Below, in pieces: positions 1 through 32,500 of a stretch of 64,000 bases of DNA (the stretch's first letter is position 1; each line of letters opens with the position of its first letter). Source of the stretch: Penelope pileata (Eukaryota > Chordata > Aves > Galliformes > Cracidae); NCBI GenBank assembly GCA_013396635.1, contig WBMW01004867.1, positions 726,373 through 790,372 on the forward strand, given 5' to 3'. Below the pieces are notes generated by a model. It made no database searches. It was not told where the DNA came from and was given only the letters and a program-made list of their open reading frames with translations. A program made the translations under genes and the position numbers.

Positions 1-465
1 AGAGCTTTGACAATCCATCGGTTTAATCACTTGTTACCAGAATTAGAGGAAATAGAATTCAATTCACTCTGTCATTATCCTTCAGAACAACAAGGCCACC
101 GAGGACAGAAAAATGAGTAATAGAAGAAATCTTTCCTCTAGACAGTGCAGGAATGTACACACAGCAATGAGAAAGCAAAGCTCAAATAGGAAAATACAAA
201 TGTTCCAATACAGAATTGCTCTTCAAAGAGTATGCATGAACAGTAATACAATGAAATTTTATCAAACTCCATCCAGCATAAGAACTCAGTGACAGCTCAT
301 TTTTGTGACTGCTACTATCAGTCATGAGGAAGCTGAATTCAAACAGTAATTGCGAGATATGTATGCTAATGTAAGACTTATTCCATAGTAATTAAACCAA
401 GATGAAAGAATGGAATTCACACAACAAAGAAGACTGTTACTATTAGTACTAACATACGGAATAGA

Positions 466-838
466 AAGAATCACAGAATTATTAAGGTTGGAAGAGATCT
501 CTAAGATCATCCAGTCTAACCGTCAACCCATCACCACTATGCCCACCAATCCATGTCCCTCAGTGTCACATCTCCGCATTCCCTGAACACCTCCAGGGAC
601 AGTGACTCCACCACTTCCCTGGGCAGCCTGTTCCAGTGCATTACCACTCTTTCTGAGAAGAATTTTTTCCTAATATCAACCTGAACATCCCCTGGTGCAA
701 TGTGAGGCCATTCCCTCTCAACCCATAACTAGCTACCTGAGAGAAGAGGCCAACCCCCACCTCGCTACAAACTCCTTTCAGGGAGTTGTCGAAAGCAAAA
801 AGGCTCCCCTGTGCCTCCTCTTCTTCAGACTAAACAAG
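466..838 (-). mobile_element. CR1 LINE 3' fragment
   Basis: It begins with the CR1 3' end read in reverse (AATCACAGAATT, then GGTTGGAAGAGATCTC). It continues through the CCCTGGGCAGCCTGTTCCAGT block to the CTCCTCTTCTTCAGACTAAACAAG segment. It is a 5'-truncated copy, as is usual for CR1. Confidence 0.9.
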
Positions 839-2039
839 AAGAGTTACAATCAAATCTAGCCAGTTTGCATGAATCTGCATTTCACCAAGGGGTATCATTA
901 TTGACATGTTACATACAATACCTATTAAAATCCATTAAAGCCCTTCCCTAGAGAATTTAAAAGAAAGCATAAAAAACACCTCAGCTCTCTTTCAAACAGC
1001 AAGCATATGAACTGAAATGTATGAAACAGTCTAAGATGAAGACTGGATCCATTTTGACTTTAAGATATGTTCAGAATCACTTAAACCCAAAGTTTGTGTA
1101 TCAGACTTATGCAGGATAAATGCAAAAAAAAAAAACACCAAACTTCTCAGTAGCTGTCTACCAAATATAAGGGAAACATACAGTCACCAAACTACTTTGT
1201 AGAATTTGAAAATCATAAGCCTGAAGTGCAACTGTGATTCTTGTCCATCAAAGCTCACAAACACTTTTGGATCTGTCACTCACAACAGCAGAGCTAGCGG
1301 CAGCTAGGCAGCACTGGTAGGTTTAGCTGGCTGTCTGTTTGGAGCACAGCACCACACCATTATCCCTGGGAGCTTCCAGCTTAGCCATGAGACAGTCTTC
1401 ATCAACACCGTAAAACTATACTGCCCTGAATCCAAGACAGAAACATATGAAACGCACATTCTTTCCTACAGCTTGTGTTGTGAACAGGATTGTGGTCACA
1501 GCCCAACGTGCCATCTGAAGGGGCAAGAGTTGTGACTCATGGCATAGCAAAAGAAGGGGGCTGCTAGCACTGAGCACCTGAGAAGAAACTTTCAGCATCA
1601 GCAGGCCAACTCCAAGTGGATACTATTAGGCTTTTGATGATGGAACTGGCCATTCCACCAGGAGAAAACAGTGTGATTCCTCAATTTTACAGCCCTGACA
1701 GACTGACAGGAAGTCTTACAGGCCAAACTGGATCACTGCTTTAGCCGCTGGGAGGGCTTCCCTGACAGAGTGCTACAGAGAACAGTGTAATCAAAACACA
1801 GTGCCGCAGCTGCAGACCCCCAGTAAAGTCAAATGATTTTGACAAAAAGGAATCTGCAACACTGCTAGGCATCAAAGAAATCCAAATGATTCTTACATAG
1901 TCTGATACTACAACTCACAAATTTTTTCAAAAGCACAAAAAAAAAAGAGCACAAGATCTGTTAATCTCTTCCTCCACTATGCTCCCAAATCACTCTCTGA
2001 AGAACTACCTGCTACGCAGTCACCCACAATGCTGTATTC

Positions 2040-2700
2040 AGATGGTCCAGTTTTCCTAAGTGCAGTATATTGTCCCTGTTGACTTGCATCCAATCTTTTC
2101 AGACCACATCTTCGATTTCTCACGACCATTTTCATTCTAACCTTGTCCTCCAAAATGTTTGCAGTCCTTCCCAACTGTATGCCATCTGCAGTGCAATAAG
2201 TAAATTTTATTTGCCATCATCCAGGATATTAATGAAAGCTCCAAATATCACAAAACAGACTTACATGGGTCCCCACTCGACAACTCCTTCCATTCTGACA
2301 GTGAGCCATTAATATGAATTCACTGAGAATGTTTTCCGAGACATTTTTCACCTATTCTACGATTATTTTCATCTTAAATGTTTCTCCTGCCAGTTTACAA
2401 AATTGCTCTGTGAGCCTGTTAAAAAGCTTTCCTAAAATAAAGATATATGACATCCACTTCTTGTCAATTCACATGGCTGTTAGCCTGCCACAGAAGATAA
2501 TTATCTGGTTTGACATGGTTTGTTCTTGACAAATTCATATTCGCTGTTTTACATTTCCTTAACTTCCAGCTGCTTACAAATCTTAGTTTGCTTATTTACT
2601 ACAGAATTCTTTCAAATACAGAAGGTAAACTTACTGGTATTTCAGCTATAATAACATGGAATTCCCTGGCTTTTCTTGCTCTGTCTTATATCTCTTTTTA
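2040..2700 (-). mobile_element. Ancient CR1/L3-like LINE relic
   Basis: The reverse strand still shows decayed reverse-transcriptase-type text such as FINILDDG, the counterpart of FINDLDDG in CR1. On the plus strand, blocks such as ATCCAGGATATTAATGAAAG and GTTTGTTCTTGACAAATTCA line up in the same order as in CR1 ORF2. It is far more diverged than the other CR1 copies here, so it is probably an old amniote family. The edges are approximate. Confidence 0.55.
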
Positions 2701-3171
2701 CTTTTTAAACTTCTGCTGTTCTTCTGTCTTTCAGTTCCTCACTCACTATCCACAAGTTCTTAGAAATAGTAAAATAGCTGTGATAACTTCAGTCTTCTCA
2801 TATATATCTCAGGATTAATATTTCAGCATTTCCCAGATCCTCCAGAACTTCAGTAATCCAAAATGTTGACACGGGAGTCAAGTTTAGACATTATATTCAG
2901 CTCTCAGAAATAGTAAAAAACTGAAAATAAAATAGCTATCTGGCTTTCAAAACATGTGGGATAGTTTGCTCACAGAACCAGAGTTGGAGTCTCTTTTAGA
3001 ACTTCTTTCTTACTATTTCCTGTACCTGCTTAGATACCCAGAAGCGACCCTTCTTCACAGCACTTCCAGGCCAAGATAAATGTACCATTCAGTGATAACT
3101 GTCATCTAACCTAGGAATGTCAGCATATCCACAGACTTCTACATTACCTGTCTGGCTTCCTCTTGCAATAT

Positions 3172-3545
3172 AAATCATAGAATCATAGAAGAGATTAGGA
3201 TGGAATGGACCTCAAAATATGGTCCAAGTGAGCCTAGATGAGATTATCTAGTACTCTGTTCAGTTGCATGTTTAAAACCTCTAGTGATGGGGACTCCACT
3301 ATGTTCCTAGGAAGACTGATCCAGTGATTGATTGTTCTCACTGTAAAATATTTCCTTCCTGTATCAAGAAGAAGCCTTTTCTCATGTACCTTGTACCCAT
3401 TGTCCCTTGTTCTGTCCATGTGGCTCTCCATGAAGAGAGCCTTTGTTCTCTTTGTAGCCACCCTTTAAATACCGGAAACCTGTGATGAAGCTCCCCCTGA
3501 GCTTTCAGGTTTCCTGTGGAAAGGTCAGTAATCCCTAGACTCTAA
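3172..3545 (-). mobile_element. CR1 LINE 3' fragment, diverged
   Basis: It starts AATCATAGAATCATAGAAGAG, the CR1 terminal repeat in reverse, then GGATGGAATGGACCTC. The order of the 3' UTR and C-terminal ORF2 blocks is as in other CR1 copies, with many substitutions. Confidence 0.8.
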
Positions 3546-6500
3546 ATCAGCATGCCAATTCTGAGGTAAAAAGCTTGCAGATAATACATACAAAACTTTC
3601 CCTACTGCAAAGAAGAAATGTGGTTATATATTACTCATATCTATAGTCAGCAGATTTCACAATAATTTACAAAATCCACTCCAGTTTACCCCAGAGGAGT
3701 ACTTATCAGCCAGAGGAGAGGAATCCCATAAAGACTGACAGACCAAGCAGAAGTGCAATGACTCCGCTGGAACCAAAACTGTGTAAACCTGAATCCCCTC
3801 AAATCTTAACATAGGTAAGCATGTGTCGCTACTGAGCCACCAAGAGCTGAGGCTACTTGGTTCTCCTTCTTAGATGTTTGTTAAAATATCTCCTTCTTAG
3901 TCAAAGTGGAGCTGGACAACTAGAAGTACTGGGAAGCCTGTGCAAAAGAAATTAACAGTCCAGTTGCTTTGGATGACTGTCTTTTTAACAGTTCTAGACA
4001 AAATCAGGATTTGTAGTCAGAAATCCCATACCCTCTGGCAATGAGAGTGAAGACCACTCCCCTTGGGTTTCTATACTGGCTGTTGCCTTAGCATTCTCTT
4101 TTGTCCTTTTCTTAAGATCCTATCTGGATAGAATTAATTCTTTTTTTCTTGATTTTAGTTAGGTTCTAAACAGCATCTGGCCTGGAAAAAGCAGGATTTC
4201 TTCCATTTTTCTTTTCCCAGAGGAAATATCAGAGAGATATCACCATTACAGAGATCCTGAATAAATTCCAAACACAATAAAGCAGTGCTTTTTCTTAACT
4301 GGCATCAATGAATTAATATGCCCTGTTAAAGAAGTCTTGTTATGTTGTTTTGTCAAGCTTGGCCTTTGATTTCCTCTCTTTTTCTGAAGGCCAATTACTC
4401 ATACTTATTTTCTCACTGCTGATGTAAGACAGTATCTTGAATGCCTTTTGTTCTTTTTAATCATATTTATTTCCTTTATTAGGTAGTGTGGTGAGCTTTC
4501 AGCTCCAGCATCTTTGAAGCTGTTTTCTGACATTTTCGAGGACCTATCCTTAGAGTGAAAGATGACCAAAAAGATCTTAGATCCTTCTATTACTTGTTAA
4601 TTATTTTTCTTATCTGTTTTCCACGGAAGTTCTTAGTTTAAACAAGAAAACTTGCAAAGAAGGATTTTAAATTGACTGCCACGGTGCAAAGCCAGACAGA
4701 AATACTCAGTCTACATCCTACTGAAAGCATAAACAAAGACTGAGTTTGTAGAATTAGGTAATTACTATATTTTATGGCCTTTAGCTATTCTAACCTCCTT
4801 CTTTTGGCTGAAGAAAAGCTCAAAAGGAACTACAAAAGTAAAATGCTCTATGTGGAATACATATAATTTAATCATGCTATACAAAAGTATTTTTGTGTAG
4901 TCAAACATGTCTTAGTAATAAAAATAAAGGAAAGAGTCAGTATTACGTGTGTGAAGATATATAAAGCTCTCTAACAGGGCCAAAGTGGCTTAGAAATAAT
5001 TTTTCTAATGCAACTTGGTGGAAGCACCTTTTGTATACTGGAGATGCCCAAAAATCAATCACAATAGATGTGGGAACATGACCTACTTTCCCCATATTTG
5101 TTCATTTCTTAGAAATCAGTTTCAGACATAACAAAGGCATAACCTGTCTTAGATATAACCTGTCAAGCTGTTTATAATGTATTGACTTATTTAGATAATT
5201 GTCTATAAATACATTACATTGCAACCATACTGTATGTCTTTCAAGTAAGACAGAAGATCTGTAATGAGGAAGTCCATGCAGTATACCATTTGCTGACAGA
5301 AAGAAAAGATATACCAATCAGAGAAATCATCAGGAAAAAGCTGTGACAGCAGAGTTGTAAAAAGGTAAGTAATAACCACAAGGGAAGACTGAGTTAGAAA
5401 ATTGCCTGGGAAGAAGACAGTGTTCCCCATAGGGAAAAAGAAGTCTTGCAAAATAAAGAAGACTACATGAATGAGAGAAAAAGAAGATTTATCATCAAAG
5501 AAAAAAAAAAAAAACAAGTTTTCAGCCTTTGGAAGGAAGTCAGATTTTGCTGATTTCACAGATGGAATGAAAAACTCAGACCACAGTTAGCTCACTCGAG
5601 TATTTCAGTTTGCCAGAGTTAACATCAGAAAATCACTGAGGAGGTGGAGAGACAGGAGGTCATGGAGTGTGGGCGTCAAGAAGGATGGAAAGATAAAAGA
5701 ACTTGCAGCAGTCAAAGAGGCAATGAGCGTCTGATGAGGCTGCCACGTCCTTTCAAATAAGAAGGAATAGCAAGACTTCAAGATGTCATTTTCATAAGAC
5801 ATTTGCCCGCTTTATGATAATAATTCAGAAGGCAGTTGACTTACTAAAACTGATTTCTAAAACAGATGAGTCTTGACCTCAATAATAAGATTTTATCCTT
5901 TCTCTTTGCCATAGAATTCTGTTTAGTATAAGATACAATCACCCAAAATTAAAGTTCTCAGAGGTGGTCACTAGCTGCGTGCTTTTCATTTTCTAAGCCT
6001 GACTCAGGAGCCTTGGATCTGGCTTGCAGAAATACTGAATATTTACAGCTGTGGCTCATAAGAAGCTGCACTTTAGTCTCTGAAGTTATTTAATGCAAGT
6101 ACAGTCAACATTGGCCATTCTCCATGGCCTGGAACAGAACCACCTGAGGTAGAGAGACACAGATAGACAGACAGACTCCAGTTTGGAGAGGAATGCTGAA
6201 ACCTGATTATAAAGTTGAGAAACAGAAGTCAGATTTGTCTAGGCTTTTGTGCTCTACTACATCACAGCTAATAAACTCTCCTCGATTCAAAGGTGGCTTG
6301 CTGCCTCCTTTCTAAGTACATTGTGGACCAGTGTCAGCCTCTGACTTCTCCTCTTTTGACAGTATGACTGTTAGCTCATTCTTTCTATTTTCCCAATCCA
6401 AGGTGGTTATCACAAACTGCAGGCAGCTCTGCTAGGGCCAGCCCTGACCTATGTGAGAATTGGACAGACTAACTCCATGCACCCAGTCCTGCTGTCTTGC

Positions 6501-8783
6501 ATTCCTCAGAAACGAAAAAAAAGTCAGATATGTATGAGCATTCACAAAGTATAAAGATGAATGTTACAGAAAGAGGAAGAAATAAGTGTTTTCCAAGTAG
6601 GAATGAGCAGTATGCCACAAGTAAGGTATATGATTCCACATGTCAAAGAGAAAGTATATAGTTTATCATGTGAGCACCCTTCATTTGTCAGAGTAAATGA
6701 GGCAGCACTTCTAAGGAAAAAGAGGTTTGCAACGTAATTGTAGTGCTCATACATAACCATGGGAGCCATTCAAAGTTAGAAGTCAGGTTTGCAGAAGGGG
6801 AAAGTGATTAATGACTTTCTGAACATTCCTGTCTCAGATATTCAAAAATTAAATTAGATGTCGAACTGTTAAAGATTTAGAAATATATATGCTTGAAGAT
6901 ACTGAAAGAAAAAGGAGTTAAGGCCTGATATTCAGCCTCATCTCACAGTTCCTTAACTCTGTATACTTGACCTTTCGAACTTTAACATAGTTTAGATAAT
7001 TTTTTTTTAGTTTATGTACTGAATATTTTTTTAAACCTTTTCCTGCAATTCAGCTTTTCAGCAACCTAAAATTGAAACATAAACACTTTCCTTTTCTTTT
7101 TTCTTTTTTCCAGTAATGCAGTATTCAGAGAGTGACCCACCACATACAGAAAAAATTAGACAAATTTTTATGGGCAACCTTAAAATTATAGACTCATTAG
7201 TCTATATTGAAAACACACCTTATAACGTCCAACTTCATCTTTTCATCTTTTTCAACTGAATTGAAGGAAAGGCTACATTCATTCATACAAGCAATGTGAT
7301 GCTCAATCTTTCCTGCGTTACCTATCCCATCTCCTGTTTTTCCAAACTACATATGTAAATCACAGAACCAGAGATTTCATTACTGCAAATAAATTTTTCA
7401 GAAAGATATTTTCCTCACTGTCTATGGGAAAATAAAAAAATCTCTGCTATACATATTTTCTCTTAAGAAAGAGGGAAAGTCAGAATAAAATATCTCATTC
7501 ACTGCCTAGGTGAAGAACGGCCACGTAGTATAATATTGACTAAATAAATAAGAAAACATCCAAAATTCAGTCACCTCTTTCATTTAACAAAACATCATGT
7601 AATGTCTAACATATTCTGAAGTAATTTTGTATCCTTTTTGGGTCTGCCACTTTTAATAATCTCATTTTGTATTTGGTATCTTATAGGCCCTAGTTTAGAA
7701 AAATCTTTAACATGCCATTTTGCAATCATCTTTTTATTCAGCAAAGTAGCAAATCAAGTAGTGTTTTCCTTTTCTCAAAATATTTATTCTATTTATTTTA
7801 TGTTCTGACAAATTCAATACAGAAATAAAAGGATCCAATTTTCACCAAAGCAGAGGTTTCAACTCCAGAGCTAACAGTTCCCTATCCAAAGAAACAAGAG
7901 AAACAACAAAAAAATAAATGCAATGGAATCCCACAACAGTGGTCAAGCATACATCCAAGCCACACTCGTAGAAGCGTATACGTATCTATAATCATATGAG
8001 CCATCCCAATGAGAAGAGGACATGCTGTACTTCAAGTTAGTCCCGTATTTAAGTTTGCGCTGAATCAAAAGTGTAACATACACTTGATCACTAGCATAGA
8101 ATACTAAATGTATTTTCAAAAGGCTGGGTAAAAAGGGTCTTTAGTTTTACATGAGTGTCAGGTCCCAGTGGCCTGTCATCCTAGAGAGAGTGTGGGAGTC
8201 TGTGGGTAGTTCTGCCCTTTACCTTAGGTCTTGACCCTTACCCAGACATTCTGGGAAAAGATAAGAGAACATAGAGTCAATGAAAAACATCAGTGACTCA
8301 GCTCAGCCACAAGCAGCAATGCTCCTCCTAAAGCCTTCCCTGCTCTCTTGCTCTCTCTCACTTACACTCTTATCAAATGCACTCACACACACTCATCCCC
8401 TCAATCAGACTGCCACTCAATGCCACAGTTTTTAATCTCTGTTGCATTTAAAATTTGTACTTTTCTCATAATTTGTAACATTTTTGCCTCCCCAGTTTAT
8501 CCAGGGGAATTGATTTTGGTGGACCATTTTAAATCTTTTAATCCCATTTTACACCCATTTACACTATCTAAATTTATATATATGTATGCATTGAAAGAAC
8601 AGTCCCACGTTATACCTGCCCAGGTCAACTCACCCTGGCTGAGTGTCATCCGTCACACAATGGTACGTAAAAGTTCCAAACATCTGCACCCCCAGGATTC
8701 CATATAGGAGGAGAAAGAAGAGAAGGAAAATTGAAACACTCCAGATTTGCTCTCCAGAGCGCCTGGCAAAAAAAAAAAAAAAA

Positions 8784-8837
8784 NNNNNNNNNNNNNNNNN
8801 NNNNNNNNNNNNNNNNNNNNNNNNNNNNNNNNNNNNN
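8784..8837. other. Assembly gap (54 N)
   Basis: The gap directly follows a run of 15 A bases, which probably caused it. ORFs reported across it are meaningless. Confidence 0.99.
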
Positions 8838-9534
8838 AGGCAACGTGAAGCTACCTCTGAAAAGCTGCAGAATAGGAAATATGCTCACACAGAGAGCAGC
8901 ATTTTATCTCCTATAAAATTTTCCCTTAAAACTGATCTCTTGCTGTGTGCCAGAGCTAGAAAAGGAAGCCACAATTTTTTCTAAACCACTAAGTTAAAAC
9001 AGTCGTAAACTGCAGACGGCAGAATAAAAATAAGTAAATAAATAAAATGTAGAAATTAGCTTTTGTAAAAAGGATCTAACTAATTGCACAGGTATGAGGA
9101 GATGAAGAAGTAAAGCTGATATCAAATAGAGAATCCTTTCACATTACCATTACATGGCTTCTACTATTACAAGTTGTACAGAATATATTTATGTGTATAT
9201 GCTTCTGTGTCTATATACATATATCAATACACTTACGTCACTGTTCAATTTGATTACTGTGTTGCCATATTAATCGAAGAGAATTTACTCCAACTGGTTG
9301 AAAATTGTTAGCTGCAATCATTAGCAAAATGCTTTAAGAGTTATTTAAATACTCAGCTTTTTTTGATTATTTTATAGAAAACTTGATAATTCCTTAGATA
9401 TCCAAAATAGCAAGATTTTTTTGGCCATAACAAAAACTCAGGAAGAAAATGTACATTCGGCATTAAGGGTCATTCTCTGAGCCGTCTGTTCAGTCTTCTA
9501 AGTCTGTTGTTCTTCAGATAACCACCTTACTTAC

Positions 9535-29540
<20,006 letters not shown>

Positions 29541-32500
29541 CTTGGGGGAAAAAAGAGAAAAGACATTAATTCACCAAAACTATTTTCTAATGCCCTTTTC
29601 AACAGTTTTATAGCAAGCCTAAAGCATTTTGGTTTCATGCCAAACTGCTTTGGCATTTGTTAACAGGATCTTCATTTTATTAAAAACCTTTGCCTATATA
29701 AATCACTGACATGATCTTCAGTTTATGACAATTTACATAGAAATACGCAGCTCAAATAATTACAAGAAACCTAGCAGCACTGGCAGAAAATTTGGACCAA
29801 TATGCGGAGGTGGCTATTGCTGTGAACTTAAACCCAAAGTAATCATTGGATGGATTTAACCCGAAGCCAGTTAATTTTATGGTGACACTTCCATTTATTA
29901 TACTAGGCTAAGATAAAGCCCAATAAGCCAAAGGCAAACAGACGATGTTAAGTAGCAAACAGATGTTATTGTTCTTTACTGAAATCAGATGAGTCTTTTT
30001 GCTAGATAACTCTGCTATTAGCATGCATTTTTCTAATACTTTTCTTTAATGTTAGTAATACTAGTAATCCAACAGCAGGAGAGCTGGCTGTCTCTGGGGT
30101 TTATGTTGATACATGGGAGCACAAAGCAAAATGTGCTGTTTCTACAAGATTAGACAGTTTGGACATTTCTGCTGGGGTGGCTGAGCCTTCTGCAGGCCTC
30201 AGTGATGAAAACAGCAACCAGAAGACACAATATGAGTACAGAAAGGCAAGCTAGATTTTAGCATCAACTTTTCCCCCAGACACAGTGTATGCATCCCAGT
30301 ATCAAAATAAATGCAAAGAGATGAAGATTTACTCTCCCAAGGAGTCGCAGCCTACCCAGCAGAGTGCACAGGGCTTGCACAAGAACTGTCTATCTTGAAA
30401 TGTGATCCTTCAGGCACGGTGTTTCAGGAAGGCGAAGGAGGAGAAAGCAAGATCTCGGGCCTTGTTACGGGCCTTTACTCTGGACCTAGTCAGGCTCATA
30501 GGTAATATACGCTTCCGAAAAGCTCATCAACATTAGTACTAAATACTTGAAAGCTACAAGTTGACCGTCAAATATCACAAGGTATGGTGGTGCATGAATG
30601 CCAGAGAAATTGTCCTTGATTAGCTGGATGAAGCAGTGGATTCAAGACTAGAAGAGTGCCCATGTGGTTGGCCTCAACTGACCTTTTCGCTACACAGATC
30701 GCTGCTTCTTATCTGCTCAGCACCTGCACACCCCAAGAAGTCTCTTCTTTTTACTGTTATGGCAAACATAATCAACTCATGTTCTACCAGCTCCCTCAGA
30801 GTCTATCCCACTCTATTGTCCCTCTTTCAGATTTCAGCTCCTGGCTCTGTAATTCCCTTGCTCCATTTTCAGAAGAGTGCTTTTTGCTTTCTCCCATGGC
30901 TTCTCTCCATACATAAAGTCCTTCTTGAAAGCTACTACGAGGTCTGTGGATTATCCTCTTTCATATCTGTCAGTAAACTAAAATTCCTGATCATGACAAC
31001 TGTATGATCAGCACGACCTGCCTGTATGCACGTTTCTTGTATTTGCTGTCTAATATTTAAAAATCAAGTGTGGACCATTGGTCTGAGTGTCTGTAGACCA
31101 TAAAGCTATAGAGCCTTTGGCTGAAGAAGCTGAAGTCATACAGTCATGGGGTTTTTTGTTTTGTTTTATTTTTTATTTTTTTACAAAACAGAAATGATAT
31201 AAAGGTACAAAATAAAGGACAACTTCTGAAACCTTTATTTGTGTTGGATGATGAATCGCAGCAACCTTAGTACAAGTGAAACTGATAAGCTGACAATAAA
31301 AATATGCAAATATTGTAAAATGAACATGATAGATGAATAGTCTTCCTCTGACAAAAGAAAGCTGCAATGCAAACATACCCATACAAGCTCTATGTTCTTT
31401 TAACACTCGTGCTCAAGCTTTGCGGTCCCACTTCCTTCCCATAAATGCTGTCACTACTTTCTTCTTTACTAGAAGTGCTTGAAGCCTTGGAGATGTTGGT
31501 GCATTTTTTGAGGTCATGAAACCTTACAATGGCTACATTTAGCACAGTAATATTTTTACTGCAATTTCTTGGAAGCTGCAGTTCTCGAGATCTTAGAAGG
31601 GAAAAAGAACACTTTCTAAAATGTTTCCTGCACATATGTTCCTTTGTAAACTTACTCAAAAGCTAATCAGTCAGTCAGAAAAATATTAATTTTATGCTTA
31701 CCATTTCTGCATTTCCTAGTAAGCTCTTAGGAAAATACTTATCAATAAATGGAGGATCAATAAGACAAGTACAATGAATAAGAGAATCATGAAAAAAGTC
31801 CCAGAATATGAAAAATGGGCAAGCTACTACTGATCTTTTTTAAAGATCACACTCTAAACAACAAGCTATATCCATTTGGAAGAAAGTAAGCAATTACTAA
31901 CTAGCTATTAGAGAGGCTCTGCTATTTTTATTCTTTTCTCAGAACTGCTTATTTATAAATCTGATGGGTAGGAAGATGAGCTATATCCTCCTAATGAAAT
32001 TCCCATCTACCCTTCTATCCAATGACACTTTTTTAATTTCTATTTTTTTCAATTGATCTAGACACATGAACCTTGGATATCAATAATGGATTCACTTCAC
32101 ATGCTTAAATGTTGTAACTAAAGCGATCAGAATTTTTCTTTTCAAGAAGTGGCCTTAAATAAACAAATCGGCATGCACATAAGTCCAACAGAAGAGAGGA
32201 AACATTTATGGAATATAAGAACAGTTTTTTTCCACTCTTGGCCTGCAATCGCTTTTGCACCTTTTTCTGTAAGAAGAAACTATCAGAAAGATGAAGGGGA
32301 GGAAGGGAGCTATGCAGGAACTCCTTCCAGCATGTGCCATGCAGCGAGCCCCACACCAAGCTGTGCTAATGGGGAGGCTGCAGTTCACCCTAACTCTGAC
32401 TATAAATCCACCCCTGCAGTTCCCACATTGATTCTGACATACATCATTAGGTCTTTCTTTGATCACAACCTGTTATTAACGTGAATGGCCTAATACATTC

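Larger units (their letters stand above)
1..9534 (-). other. NALCN: NALCN intron 5 (partial)
   Basis: AT-rich intron sequence with two CR1 fragments, an old CR1/L3-like relic and a sequence gap. Apart from these I see no exon-like signal. Minus-strand ORFs such as 5203-5559 are homopolymer-rich and not gene-like. Confidence 0.85.

Noticed and set aside
2070..2818. Three adjoining plus-strand ORFs
   Set aside because: They are antisense to, or just beyond, the old CR1/L3-like relic and have no protein similarity I recognise.
5203..5559. 118-codon minus-strand ORF
   Set aside because: Poly-Phe from an A-rich tract, hydrophobic text from AT-rich DNA, and no known domain.
1..9500. Further NALCN exons (next begins RSGEQIW)
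   Set aside because: Searched by eye on the minus strand and not found; intron 5 runs past the window start.
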